Assembly: GCA_963682175.1 (NCBI GenBank)
Contig: OY821779.1
Location: forward strand, 4,166,501 to 4,230,500
Direction of reading: 5' to 3'
Source: Triglochin maritima
Lineage: Eukaryota > Streptophyta > Magnoliopsida > Alismatales > Juncaginaceae
Length of the DNA stretch: 64,000 nt
Shown: positions 39,532-52,478 of the stretch, in pieces
Layout of the letters: each line of letters opens with the position of its first letter
Numbering within the stretch: position 1 is the first letter of the stretch
Position numbers and translations under genes: made by a program
The notes under the pieces: generated by a model
Database searches by the model: none
Told to the model about the DNA's origin: nothing
The model's input: only the letters and a program-made list of their open reading frames with translations

Positions 39532-40663
39532 GTCTGTCAAAAGAGAGGAGAGAGGGGTTTGATGATATATATTGGGATGGGGAGGACACGTTGGTGTGGT
39601 GTGCCGCCTACGTGTCGTGCGGAACACGATAAGGGAGGTGGTGGAATGAATCCTAGTACCGAACGGACCCCATGTGTAGTGTGTAGTGGGTGTCTCAATT
39701 CTGATCCATCCAGAACTGATGACGATGGATGGATGGATGGATGGGTCTACGGTATTTGCGCCCTTATGTGGGGGGTTTTTCCATCTTGCTCCTCAAACTT
39801 CTGGGGTTTTGTCATTGGTAAGGTACTCTTTTTTTGGTAAATGATAGGCTTAACCGCATCTCACCTAAGTACGAGTTGTTACGGACATCGAACTTGCGTC
39901 TCACGCTCACCTAACTAGTCATTAGCTAGTTGGGATACATATTATGTGTGGGTAAGGTACTCATTCTTACGTATTTTTTTCCCGTTCCTCATGTTGGTCA
40001 AGTTGAGTTAGAGTTTTTTTTTGTGAGTTTGATGCACACACATATCAAGGATTTTGAGAACCTATCGTCGGTGGTCATTTTTGTTGGTTAAATGTCGTAA
40101 TAAATTTGTAAATGAGTATTTTCTATTAAGTGGTTATGCATATTTAAAAAATTAGGTTTTTAGTTATTTAGATTAGTGCTTGTAAATAGCAATCAAATGT
40201 GTGTGTTTTTTGTTATTTCAAATATAAACTTTTATGAAGGTGGGAGTTGACATCGTACTTGTCTAGTGATATGTATGTATTAACATTAGTTGTGTGTAAG
40301 CCTTGTTTGTTTGCATTATTATTATGAGCTATCAGAAACGGTTAGCCTTTTGACATGCAAAGAGTTTAGTTCATTGGTAGGTCAATGTTTCTCAGTATCA
40401 AGCAATCTTCTGTTTAAAGGTAAAACAAATACGGAAGGATGACGAGGATAAACAGTCGATCACAACTAACACTACTCGACAATTTAGAATTAATTAAATT
40501 CATGCCATACATGTTCACAATATTCATCAACATTTGTACGGTGACCATTCAAGACCTTTAGTGTTACCATCCATTTTTTAAAATGAAGATGAGTAAATTA
40601 TATTTTATCAATAAAACCAAATATAAGGTCATCTCTCAAAAGATAGTAAATGCTATTTATTTT

Positions 40664-41157
40664 GGGTATTGTTATTTATCGTCCGCAAATTACTTAAATT
40701 GCTCGTGTCAATTACCATTTTATCATTCACATTCCATTTAATACTTATTATGTCCTGTAAAAAATTTAAAAAAATCGGGGATTGGGGGGAGTTGCAGACG
40801 CCCTGGGTTTTTTTATTTTTAAATCTTGAATTTATACGGTATATTATTTCAAATTATTTCAGGTTATGTTGCAAGATTTCGGTGGTGACGGGGTAAAAAA
40901 ACACAAACGTAAATAAACGGGTAAACATATCAATATCTGGAGTACAATAATAGGGTGTCGAAACAAAAAAAAACGTCCCCGCCGGAGTTGCCAACCACGT
41001 ATTCATACTCTGTTTTTATTTTTCATGGTTATTGTTTTGTTGTAATATGAAAATAGAATATCTTATTGGAAGTAGAAATAAGTAAAAATGAGAGAATGAC
41101 AAAATGGTAATTGACGCAGATGTTTAAGTAATTCGCGAGTGACGTTTAACGGTCCAG
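40664..41157. mobile_element. Non-autonomous TIR element with 8-bp TSD (short member of the 57242 family)
   Basis: 494 bp flanked by exact TTTATTTT duplications (40656-40663 and 41158-41165). The subterminal inverted repeats pair over about 50 bp (AATTACTTAAA, then GTCAATTACCATTTTATCATT against the inverse of GAATGACAAAATGGTAATTGAC). The same TIR sequence occurs in the copies at 3064, 57242 and about 60776-61113. An 8-bp TSD suggests the hAT superfamily, but the ends lack the usual CAGGG. There is no coding capacity. Confidence 0.85.
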
Positions 41158-43476
41158 TTTATTTTTCAAAGAGCACAAGTAATTTAATCATGCTAGGTGA
41201 TTTCAACCAATATCCCAGAAAAATAATCATGCAAAAAAAAAAAAAGTGGAATTTGAAGGACAAAAATAATCATCTCATTAGCTGTCAATGAAAATCCTAG
41301 AAACAATAATCACTAGAATCTTATGAATAAACACCTAAGTGTTGTCAATTACCAATCCGGTGAATAATACTTCTGCATTTAAGTAAATTTAACCAAGTTC
41401 GAGGATGCATATCTATCATTTCTTTGACTTATAAATAGTTATGAGAAATTATTTATTTACAGGGTATATGTGCAAAACACCAACATATTATATCTTATCT
41501 CAAATAGGATAAAGAGTCGTTGAAAAGGACATTTTTTGACGGGAAAACTTATGGAGTTGCACCAAGTATTTGTTTATGATTTGTTCTATTATTATAATTT
41601 CAAATTGATCAAAATCCAAATTTTGATGTTTTGGTGATTGATTTTTTTAAGCGGTAGAAGATCCACAATAATTTAGAAACTATATATATATATATATTTC
41701 AAATATCTTCATATATGTTTTTGAAGCAATATGTGAACAAAAACGACCTTTCATCTAGTGTTTGTTCTCATGCTTTTTTAACTCACTTCTAAGGTTTCAT
41801 TTTTCTATATCCATTTCAATCTGGAATGGATTTAGGGTTATTTGTTATCTAATTGATTAAATATAGGAAATTAATCATCGATACTTGTTACTCAATAATT
41901 TATTTGAACCATTGAAGCGCGTTGAAAAATTTGCTATTCTACATACATATTATCGATTAATCCATTAAATTAGGAAAGAAAAACATGTTTCTTAACACTT
42001 GCAGACGAACGTTTAGGCAAATTAAAATTCGCTCGTGACTATAATTATAGCGAGATTAGGTTGTAGTATTACACTTGTATTTATTGTTGCATGATCATAT
42101 GTGTCAATCAAGAATTCGTTGGTCTTAAAGTCTGACCTACATTACATTTCCGAATCAAAAAATGTCCCCACTAGTCCTCCTCCGAATCATATTTTTACAC
42201 CAAATGAATGAATTATCTATTCAAGTGGGAATTTTCGAACATGATTCAATTCCTCATATTCCATGATAGGAGTATATATGATGGTATTAATGATACCTTA
42301 AAGGTACAGTACACCTAAACATGACTCTTATCACAGCTTCCCTATCTATATCAATTGGAGCCACGGATCATTTGAGTATACATGTGATTAATGATGTTTG
42401 TATATATGTTTTTCTCCAAACATTTTAATTTTATTTGCTTGCACATTGTTGTTCCATATGCTGGGAATAATTCCAATATTTGGAAGCCAAGCAATATAAA
42501 ATAGTCAATTTCATGATTCACACTTTTGAATCTGTACATAATCCAAATTGACCCGTATAATACGGGCATGGGGATGTGTATTTTAATAACAAAATGTAAA
42601 GAAAAAGGCATCAATAAACAACAAGTACTCAACTTGATAATGTTATTTTTTATTTCTTAGTGTTGGGTCTTTCGGCTTTATTGGGTCAGACATGCTAAGC
42701 AAATATTCCAAAATAATAAATGTCATGTGATGGGAGAAAACGGATGCAATGGTGGTAAGAAAGGAGGATGGATGGGGTCAATGTCAAAGTAACCAATCAC
42801 TTGCGAGCTGAATTATTAAATGTGGACCCAATGCACCTTATCACAAAGTTATAAGTTCGGCTCATCAATTCTTATTAGTGGTCGATTGGATTAATTAAGG
42901 GAATCGTTGGGTGAGATGAGAAGACATCGCATGTGGATGGATTGCTGTTTTCTATATGGATAAGGCCATAAGACTAATAAGAGTGGTCATATTTTGGTAC
43001 AGAAGAAAAAACAAGGGCAGTGGGTTGCTTGTGGGGGAGAGAAGAGAGAGACCTTTGCATATTTGGATGGTGGGGATGCAAAAGTGGTGGTTGATGGAGG
43101 CCCAAGATCATGTGAGTTGTGAAATATCACTGTGGAAGAATCTCATGCATGATCCTTAAATTGTTGGTTGTATCTTTCTCAATAATTTGGAGAAGGAAAA
43201 AAAGTTGGTGTGACAACCTTTTTGATGATTTTTTCCCAAAAGTTTTCTACCTTAACTAAATTAGAATCTTTTATAGCGTAGTCCATCTCTCTATCTTGGA
43301 TATTTCAAAGTTAAAGATAACCTGATATCCTGAGGAACTCATCTTACTTTTGTTTTTTTGAAGACTAATTGACAAAAAAGGATAACAATATTAATTTGTA
43401 TTCTGGATTTCCCCCCAATAATATAACTTACTTTTATATTTTCTTGCCAACATACATAATGACGTATTGATATTAT

Positions 43477-44195
43477 TAGGGCTGTCAGTTTTTGCTCATG
43501 TTCACTAACTTATCTGTGACTTGCTCGATTTCGCTCGCTTAACAGTTTGGCTTGATTTTTAACGAGTCGAGCACGAGCCAAAAAATCTGCTCGAAAAAAT
43601 AAACGGGTTGAGCTGAACGAAACCCTGCTCGTTTGACTCGGTTGTTCGTATATATCCATATACATACACGGCATCTACATTACAAATATACATTTATCCA
43701 TTTACATATTACCATTTGCCATATCCAATTATCCAAATACTCATTTACCATTTACCAAATACCTTAGCCTTAACACTAAAATCCTAAAATCATACTCTAC
43801 CCATCTTACTCCAGCCGCCACCGCAAATCCTCCCATTCCTCTACCCATCTTGCTTCACATTTGGATCTCACGACATGCTTAACACATCGTGGCACATAGT
43901 GAAACTCAACATGCTTAACATGATATTTAGTTAATTATTACTTTTCCTTTCAATACTGGATGAAATAAAATTCACCACCATAAAGTTGACATTATTTTAT
44001 ATTTAAAGTGGAATTAGCAGGGGAAAACTCATACTACTAAAGAAATGAGGTAATGAGCCGAGCATGTTCACGAGCAAACGAGTTGAGTACGAGTACACTT
44101 TTCGCGCTTAAACCGAGCCACGAGTGAGCTCAAAAATAAACGAGTCGAGTTCGAGCCAGCTCCGCTCGCTCGAAACTGACTCGTTTACAACCCTA
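43477..44195. mobile_element. Non-autonomous hAT element
   Basis: 719 bp starting TAGGGCTGTCAG and ending TTTACAACCCTA. It is flanked by GATATTAT (43469-43476) and CATATTAT (44196-44203), an 8-bp duplication with one difference. The subterminal regions are full of GAGC/GCTC words (CTCGCTTAAC, GAGTCGAGCACGAGCC, CGAGTTCGAGCCAGCTC), a typical look for a widespread plant hAT family. The interior has no transposase. Confidence 0.88.
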
Positions 44196-47100
44196 CATAT
44201 TATAGATTAATATGTTGAAACACCAAGTGTCAACTTGCAGTTTTTATTTAGATTTGCATTAGTTTACTCTACAATATAAAGCATTATGTTTAAGGAAGAA
44301 ACAAAATAGCCGGTCTTTTTTCCAAGTATGTTTTAGTTTAACTTCGAATAACCCTTTGTTTGGTCGTTCATAAGCTTCTTAATTGACCAACAATGACTTA
44401 TATGTTGCTTTAGAAATCCTTGAAGTCAAGCAAACCATTAGTACATACAAAAGGTCTTAAGAAATTTTTGTCGTTTAATTAAATTCTAAACTTCATGAAA
44501 TTGAATTAAAGTGATCGATTCGAACTTTACCTTTGAAAACTTCCACTTAAGATTAGGAGACTAGGTCTTGATGACCGGTTCCAAGTTGAGTATTAAGATA
44601 AGATGATGTGGAATTTCGTAGCTTAGGGTTTTGAAGTGAGTATTCAAGACATAATTTGATTGCACTTTTCGGTCAACATGGGAAATGGAATTTTCAGTTT
44701 TTCACTATCTCACAAGCTAGAAGGGAAGCGGATGCCACAAATTTAATTCGAACAAATCGATACTAATTACACTAAACCATTTTATGACTACTCTTGAATC
44801 AAACAATGTCCTTGAGAAACTTACACAATAGCTTACTCCGAGTGTTTGAGAGCCGGGAAACTCTAAGGAAGTAAAGAATTAGATTTCTAAAATAACTCCT
44901 ACATGATTGGTAATTAAAAAAAATTAAATTTTTACAACTTGGACTCCAACTATACTTATATGACTTAAAAGTTACTATTTAGAGCAAGTTCACTCACTTT
45001 CACCTTAAAATGGGAGGCGGTCATGAAAGTGAATTGTTTAGCTACTAATCACACCCTTATCTTATGCAAATTAACTACTATCAAAAAATCACACCCTTAT
45101 CTAATTGGGTAATTTATATGTTACATATCACATCCTAAAAGCTAAAACGATAAGATATACCTTTGTCACTATTAAATGTTGTACGAGTAATGCTTGCCCT
45201 ACTCAAAGTCATTGTTAGGATATAATCTTTATTCTTATGGTGACCTTTAACAGAACGGGGCAAAGTAAAATAATAAAACTATAAATTAAGGGATCAAGGG
45301 AGACAACTGATAATTAGGAGTGAGCGAAACAACGTGTAGTTGGCCGTAATGAATTTGTACACTCTTGAGATCATAGCTGGAGGACAGGATGACTTTCTTC
45401 TTTTCATGTTCATCCCACCAATATGTTTTACCTATATTATATGTACCTTCTAACATCCCGCAGATACAATCAGATTTTGACTTTTCATTTGGTATAAAAA
45501 TATCTATATAACTGTATTAACATTTGGGATTAATATCCATGAACTCAAGGAGATGTGAATGTTTGTACATCTGGTATGTATGCTTATGTGAAAAGATTTT
45601 TCTGTTTTTATTTTCACTGGGATAATGAAAGTGAAAGTTATAATAATGTATATACGTATACAATTATAAAAGTAGGCAATGATAATAATTAATTAATGTT
45701 TAGCCTCGTGGTCGTGGATACAGCCGACGCCTTGAGCTCCGACACAACAAACAATATCTTGTCTGCGCAATTAGAAATCAATAGGTCCAATAAGTGAAAT
45801 AGGAGAAATTAATATTTTTTATGAAATGATTGTATAGAGTTTTTATTTAGTGTAATTTTCTTCTGGTTATTTGTACGTGCAACCCTTCTGCTTACTAGTT
45901 CATGGTTATCATGGATCTTGGCTATCTTCACTTGTTTTATTTAGAAGAAAAAAATATTATCATATTACCTTCAGCTGAAATTTGAGGTACAATTACAGAT
46001 TTTTTTACGATTCATGTATAAGAGTATAAAAAGGGGTAAATTTTTGGTTTCCAAGGAGCGGACGAAAACAAGAGAGCAGTCATCTCTTTTGTAGAAGAAA
46101 CTAGAGCAGTCATCCTAGCTTTACTACTGAATTTCTTCAGTAAAACTGTGATAATCGTGAATTACACAAAGGAATTCATTTAACCGCAATAAATTTGACA
46201 TGTTCTATGTTTTATGGTCGTCTCCGTCTTGCGTGTTTGCTATACATCTCTACCAGTTTTTCTTTTGAGTATTTGTTTGTATTTTGGATGTCAAACTTAA
46301 CATGATTTAGGCTCATTTCAAACAAACAAAGCACATCAATAACAATGGTTTTGTTGTTCTGTTGTTGATTATATTAATGAAGTAGTTTTCTTGCTTCAAA
46401 GACACGTTAGATGTTTACAACAAATATGTCACAAGCACCAGAACCCCCTCACAAGGTTAGAGGGAGTTGGAGAAAAGAAACATCGTGACATCCAATTATC
46501 CAGGACATTATGCTACAGTACATAGATAAGATAAGGCTTGGGGATGTGACGACCGACAATCTCTATCGTGTGTTGGTTGGTTGGTAGGGTGTTTGTTCTT
46601 TTGAGAAGAGCATTTTATTTACATCATATATATGTTATATTTTTTAAAATATAACATAATATAAAAGAAGAGACAACAATAACTGTAGGAGTTATTAAGA
46701 GCAACAAAGTCTTCTATTTCTTCACGCATTCGCCTACCATTACCAACATGAAAAAATGTCAACTTCCTACCTAATTCCAACACATGTTGTAAGCCAATTA
46801 GGCTTTATGCGTGTGGAAGTCCATGGTCAAAACCAACACATGATTCGTAGCTAGAAAAGCTAGTCCTTTTACTTCCAATTTGTTTTTATCCGTGTTACAT
46901 TTTAATCTCTTCAAGGAAGGTTCGCATTTTTTTTCTCTCCTATGTCCATCATCAAGTCTCGCGAGCATGGATTAGATGGACGTAGTTGGACCTCAGATAG
47001 TCAGATTTTACTTTAAGAGGGGAAAAGGGGTCTGGTGTTGCCTAAGAAACGATTTTATACAAATGGGCCAACCATATATAAGCAAATGGAATGCATTCGA

Positions 47101-48453
47101 AGTGTCTAAGAAATTAAATACAATGCAATGGTCTTAACCTTGGTCCAAGTTAGCTCACCAGTGTGAGCCATGAGAACGGACTTCATATTTGAGTAGGCAT
47201 TCAGAGAGAAAGTCTTGCCTGCACAGGAAAATAACCAAGAAGACCAGAAAAATAATAGCCCACGGCTAACATGTTTATAGAAGTTAAGATTTTGGTCTAA
47301 CAGGTTATCTTGCTTGCAACTATCAACCACTCCTAATTTAGCATGAGTATCATCTAGAAAATACCCTGCTCTTATCCAGTCTGCTATTAACATATTCAAT
47401 CCTTGTTCAAGTATAGTGAACCATACCTCTCGAACATCATGGGAGAAGGTTCCTATCTAACAGGTTCTGTAAGAAAATTTCAAAAGCGCAAGAAGTGGGG
47501 AAAAAGTCTGAAAAGGAGAAAATGCAACCAACCAATGTCTTCAAATAGAGAAATTCAGCTTCAAACACAGAATATAATATTTCAAACTCACCTAGAAAAA
47601 TAACGATTTCAAGATTGAAGATATACAGTGCAAACCGAAACATAAAATACAAAGGAGAATACACAATTGGTCGAACCATATTGCGTTTGTATAAAGAAAC
47701 TGTATGGTCTCTCAAGTTGTATTGCAGAAATCCAACCAATCCATGTCAGGCAGCACATAAGCTCCCCTGGATTGAATGGAACATGTGTATGTGAAATTAC
47801 AGCAAAATGCATATGGATGAAGATTTCAAAAGAACGCTAATTTCATGCCCAGACATTAGTGAATTCATCCCAAAAATTAACTAATTGCAGTTAGAAAAAA
47901 AGTACACAGGCTTAGAAGCAGAACTAATACAAAGAAAAACTCAAAATAAATAGGCATTTGAACACTAAATGTTTGTACATTTTACAAGTAAGTCGGATCT
48001 CATTATAGATATTCCCACACTCCTTCCTAACTATCCAGCACAACAATCAAAATGGAAAGGAAAGAATATCATGCATAATTCAACACTAACATTGTATTCG
48101 GAGGGAATTACGCACTTTGCGGGGATAAAAAAAAATGGAGTATCAGAATTTTGTCAACCTAGTTCTGCATTTACCGTCTTTGAGAAGCATGCTCTTGAAT
48201 TTCCCCTACGTGAAGCACAAAATGGATTTATCATACATCGACTTTTCTACTTTGTTGATAGGAATTTTTAGCAATCAACAGTATCCTCACCAAATGGCCA
48301 CCTCTACTATCTTCAGCATATGTACAGCCCTTCACCAATAACCACTGACAGGAACTAAACCCGAACGTTTTGAGTTGGTAAATTGGTTATTGATGTCATT
48401 CTTAGAAGTATATGTTTCTTCCCTTTTCAGGTATGAATGGCACGAAGAACTGA

Positions 48454-50463
48454 TCAAGCAACAGTCTGAGTTGTTTGATATTGGCTGGTTACGACACTGC
48501 TAATCTTCCCATTTGAAGGTGGAGACTTAAAACTCATAGAGGATTTCAGAGGCTTCTGAAGAAATAAGGATCCAATCATTGATTCCAAAGCCTGCGGCGT
48601 GTACTTTGCATACTTGTTAGAACTCGAATCCTGCTCCACCAAAGGGCCGTAATTCTGCATGTAACTCCGGTAAATTGGGACTATTGCTTGAATGGCCAAT
48701 TGACATGTCTTCTCCCTTAATTCATGGTCGGGAACAGCCCAAGTCGACTGCTTCTTGTACATCTCGTCGAACGTAGAATTAAAAGATTTCAGCCTCTTCT
48801 TAACCAGATCTCGTGCAGTGGCCCTTCCTCCGGAGAACAAAATCAAACCCTCTCTGCTGAGAAGCGCCGGAAGCTTTCCCCAGCTCTCTCGGAGAAACAT
48901 AGCAGCGTAGTATTCCTTGTACTGCTCGTGGTCCTTCAACCACGAACCGCCCAACAGCTCTCCAAGCTTAGTCCCCTTCAAATACTTATAGAAATGCCAG
49001 TGCGTATTCATCATGAACAGGTATGAGAGTGCGGTGTCCTGATACCCCTTCGACCAAGTCTCAAAATTCTGCTCGAGGGCCTTCATTATATCAAGTATCG
49101 CATCAGTGAGGAGTCTCTCCTGAAACTTCTCCTGTTTCCAACTCCTCTGAATGATCAAAACCTGCGTAAGCACCGGCCTGTACTCCTCGCTGAGCAATCT
49201 GTTGCAGTAGTCTGTAATGAAGCTGACGAGCTTCGGAACTCCTCCATCTGAGGGTGGCAGGGATCGCCGCTGCAATTCCACCTGAATCAGCAGCTCCCAG
49301 AAAATTTCGCAAGCCCCGTCAATGACCCGCTTGATCAGATCCCGTGTAAGAGTCTGGATCTCCGCACACGCCTTCCCACCAAACAACCTGTTAAAATCAA
49401 GCCTCAATTTGTTGAGAGAAGAAAAAATATCCAAAAGCTTAAGAAGCTTAATCGGATCCTTCTTGCTCTCGGTAACAGTCCGTCCGAACCGGAGGAACGC
49501 GAGAATGCCAGTCTGCGCCGCCATATCAGCAAAACACCCCATCCAGAGCTCCGGCGGCCCAATCCTCTCGAAAACCTCGCAGCAAAGCTTATACTCCACC
49601 TCGAACAAATGCTTCACCGCAAACTCCAAGTGCTTCCCCCACTTCGCAATGTGCCCTTCTATGCTCTGCACGTCGCTAAAATCGGTAACCGAGATCTCGA
49701 GATAGTCGAGATCCAACGCCCTGAGACTCGCCCTAATGTTCACCCCGCGGACGTCGATATAAATTGCAGTACAATTCCGAAGCCGGTCGTTAACGGCGAG
49801 GCGCTGGATGACGGAATGGAGCTTCTGAACAACAGACACTGGGATCGGAGAAGGCGCAATGGCAACCGCGGCTTCGGAGTTCTCGTCGGGGTTATTCATA
49901 GGGAGAGCAGTGGTGTGGTCGGCGAGGAGGCGGCGGAACTCGTTCTCGAGGCGGTCGAGCGCGGCGGCCAGAAGCCCGCCGTCGAGGGGGTTCCTCGAGT
50001 CGCGGAGCACGCGGAGAGAGGCCTTAAGTGCGAGCAAATAACGGTCGTCAGCGACGCGGTTATCCTCGAGATACTCGACGATGTCGTCGAGCCACTGGAC
50101 GGCGAGGTTGCAGTTGTCAGCGAGGAAGCGGAGGGCCTCCTCGAGGCGCTGGACGAGGGAGAGGTAAGCGGGGAGGTCGTGGCGGGGGTCGGAGAGGAGG
50201 GAAGGTTCGAGGCCGTGAACAGCATCGAAGACTTTAAGGACGGCGGCGGCGGGGCCGACGGCGCGGTCGATGTGGTCGCCGACGGCGACCAGGGCTTCTT
50301 TAGGGGCGAGGATGGGACGGACGGCGGACTCCAAGGCAGGAAGGCGGTGGTGGATCTCGTCGAGACGTGGCCCGGCTTTGTCTAAAGCCGACGCGAGTGC
50401 GTAGGACTTGTCGAGGCTAACCTGGAGCGACCGCCGGGCCGATATGAGATGGTCTAAACTCAT
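48454..50463 (-). CDS. EXO70: EXO70 exocyst subunit, single exon, probably G clade
   Basis: Intact 669-residue frame, typical EXO70 length. The exocyst tethers secretory vesicles to the plasma membrane, and EXO70 binds phosphoinositides through its basic C-terminal part. The N-terminal half is helical (YALASALDKAGPRLDEIHHR, LPALESAVRPILAPKEALVA). The Exo70 fold from about residue 270 includes DYLEISVTDFSDVQSIEGHI, LFMMNTHWHFYKYLKG and IVPIYRSYMQNYGPLVE; this YRSYMQNYGPL-type block and the KYTPQALESMIGSLFL end are hallmarks of plant EXO70. Lack of introns excludes the EXO70A group. The GPAAAVLKVFDAVHGLE stretch suggests clade G, from memory only. The first ATG of the frame is used; its 5' half is GC-rich, which opens long but meaningless frames on the opposite strand. 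Confidence 0.94.
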   Translation of the reverse strand: MSLDHLISARRSLQVSLDKSYALASALDKAGPRLDEIHHRLPALESAVRPILAPKEALVAVGDHIDRAVGPAAAVLKVFDAVHGLEPSLLSDPRHDLPAYLSLVQRLEEALRFLADNCNLAVQWLDDIVEYLEDNRVADDRYLLALKASLRVLRDSRNPLDGGLLAAALDRLENEFRRLLADHTTALPMNNPDENSEAAVAIAPSPIPVSVVQKLHSVIQRLAVNDRLRNCTAIYIDVRGVNIRASLRALDLDYLEISVTDFSDVQSIEGHIAKWGKHLEFAVKHLFEVEYKLCCEVFERIGPPELWMGCFADMAAQTGILAFLRFGRTVTESKKDPIKLLKLLDIFSSLNKLRLDFNRLFGGKACAEIQTLTRDLIKRVIDGACEIFWELLIQVELQRRSLPPSDGGVPKLVSFITDYCNRLLSEEYRPVLTQVLIIQRSWKQEKFQERLLTDAILDIMKALEQNFETWSKGYQDTALSYLFMMNTHWHFYKYLKGTKLGELLGGSWLKDHEQYKEYYAAMFLRESWGKLPALLSREGLILFSGGRATARDLVKKRLKSFNSTFDEMYKKQSTWAVPDHELREKTCQLAIQAIVPIYRSYMQNYGPLVEQDSSSNKYAKYTPQALESMIGSLFLQKPLKSSMSFKSPPSNGKISSVVTSQYQTTQTVA

Positions 50464-51217
50464 AGTGCAAGCAAGGATACAAACACAATTTCCAAATGAG
50501 GTTTGAGATAATTTATGTAGGCGCGAGAGAGATTATTTGGTTTGGTATACCTAATGGTGGAAAATGAGGGAGGAAGTGAACTACCCAACACTCACTACCA
50601 GTGGACTTGGTTGGGGATGGAGGTGAGGTTTGGGCTTGGGCTTGGGGGAAGGGAGCGAATGTGATGATGTGATGTTTGTCTGGGATGCAATGAAATGGGG
50701 GATCTGAGAGAGTAATTGGAGTTGGATTCTGGGATTTTCCTTTATTTTAATTAGTTTGGGTTTGGAGTTGTGGTTTAAGTGTTGATGGGATGGGATGAGA
50801 ATAGTGGGTGACAGAGAGGTACTTTGCTCCCATGTGGATACTAACTCTCAAGTAAGTAGATGACAGCATGGCAACAGATCAGCTGTTATTTGTTCTATAT
50901 GGTCAGTCACGTAGGGAACGACTTAACCCGGTGGGGTGTGACTCCGCGGAGTGCAGATGATTCATGCGTTTTTTCTCTGGCTTTAAACATAGGGAAATGA
51001 TTTATGAACGCAACGCGTCACGGACGTGCTCTACGTGGACATCTATGTCAGCTCTTACATGACCAAAGCATGAATGTTTTTTTATTTTTTCTACCTGATG
51101 TCCACTCAAATCACATTAAATACGTTTCAACTCAGCACGTTCTCTCTCTCCACCCAAATACAAATATATTATTGCATTCCATATATTGATTCGTTTATTC
51201 TGACAATAATGAAGCCA
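50464..51217. other. EXO70 upstream region
   Basis: Probable promoter and leader of EXO70. Reading on the plus strand it is purine-rich (GGGATGGAGGTGAGG-type runs), so the transcript leader is pyrimidine-rich. No other gene is visible. Confidence 0.5.
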
Positions 51218-52030
51218 TATATTATTCCGCACTGCAAATACACTTATTCCGGACTGCAAATACACTTATTCCGATTCCGGACAGCAAATACACTTATTTC
51301 GGACAGCAAATCCACTTATTCCGGACAAACTTTATGTTCCGTTTCTGGACACACTTTATTCTTAAACCGGACAACAAATACACTTATTCCGGACAACAAA
51401 TACACTTATTCCGGACAGCAAATACACTTATTCCGGACAAACTTTCTGTTCCGTTTCTGGACACACTTTCTTCTTATTCTGAACAACTACACTTATTCCG
51501 GACTGCAAATAAACTTATTCCGGACAGCAAATACACTTATTCCGGACAACAAATCAAATTATTCCGGACAAACTTTATGTTCCGTTTCTGGACACACTTT
51601 ATTCTTAAACCGGACAACAAATACACTTACTCCGGAAAACAAATACACTTATTCTGGACAGCAAATACACTTATTCCGGACAAACTTTCTGTTCCGTTTC
51701 TGGACACACTTTCTTCTTATTCTGGACAACTACACTTATTCCGGACAGCAAATACACTTATTCCGGACAAACTTTCTGTTCCGTTTCTGGACACACTTTC
51801 TTCTTATTCTGGACAACTACACTTATTCCGGACTGCAAATACACTTATTCCGGACAGCAAATACACTTATTCCGGACAACAAATCAACTTATTCCGGACA
51901 AACTTTATGTTCCGTTTCTGGACACACTTTATTCTTAAACCGGACAACAAATACACTTATTCCGGACAGCAAATACACTTATTCCGTACAGCAATATACA
52001 CTTATTTCGGACATACACATAACGTAAACA
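51218..52030. repeat. 22-bp minisatellite with higher-order structure
   Basis: The basic unit is AAATACACTTATTCCGGACAGC (one base pair in 10 varies), repeated in short runs. It is punctuated by a second unit, AAACTTTATGTTCCGTTTCT or AAACTTTCTGTTCCGTTTCT, followed by GGACACACTTT. These start at 51327, 51439, 51570, 51682, 51769 and 51900, so the first pair recurs at exactly 243 bp and one 87-bp block is duplicated once more. Because 22 is not a multiple of three and no frame of the unit has a stop, the array is open in several frames; this is not evidence of a protein. Confidence 0.95.
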
Positions 52031-52478
52031 GGACAAACACATAATGTAAACTTTACACACACATAAAGTAAGCTAGACAAATTAAGTTGATCCAACGTAA
52101 AACTTAAAAACAAATATTTTATTATGATAAGTGTGGGCTCTACACGAATAATGAGACTGCACGATGTCCTAGGGTCTGCACACTGTCTTATCTGTGTATT
52201 GGGAAATGAATCGTTCAACTTAAAGAACCGACGTTTTTTTAAAAGACCAAAACTCGCGAAGAGAAATTTCGTTGACTGGACGCTGACTCAAAGAAAAATA
52301 TCTGAGCTGTACAGATCCACGTAAGGCGCGTCCGTGACGCGCGCGTCCGTCTATCACGGCTCTTAAACATATCTGCAAAATTCTTAACTGTTATCCAAAA
52401 AACAATTTATCCTAAAAACAAAAAAATATTAATTTGGGTCAATCCGACCCAAATTCCAATCATATCCGACATCCGTTT

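Larger units (their letters stand above)
39850..48453. other. Gene-poor region containing two MITEs
   Basis: 8.6 kb of AT-rich DNA with no recognised gene. It contains the elements at 40664-41157 and 43477-44195, and a short (TA)n at about 41680-41698. On the minus strand around 47110-47400 one stretch looks exon-like (TTTCCTGTGCAG then an open frame then a GTGAGC donor-like site), but the peptide matches nothing I know. The end of the region must contain the EXO70 3' UTR. Confidence 0.5.

Noticed and set aside
47106..47739. Exon-like minus-strand frames downstream of EXO70
   Set aside because: Splice-like signals are present but the peptides match nothing known and do not join into a longer frame.
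49609..50385. 258-residue open frame on the plus strand, antisense to EXO70
   Set aside because: It is a shadow of the GC-rich first half of the intact EXO70 frame; its peptide is biased (V/E/G-rich) and matches no family.
51074..52027. 317-residue and overlapping 236-residue frames with a TYSGQQIHLFRTANTLIPD-type repeat
   Set aside because: They are generated by a 22-bp repeat that lacks stops in every frame; there is no promoter, splice or codon evidence.
51218..52030. CRISPR-like appearance of regularly spaced repeats
   Set aside because: The genome is a plant nuclear genome, spacers are themselves repeats, and there are no cas genes.
52140..52330. Possible small gene next to the minisatellite
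   Set aside because: Short frames only, with no conserved motif.
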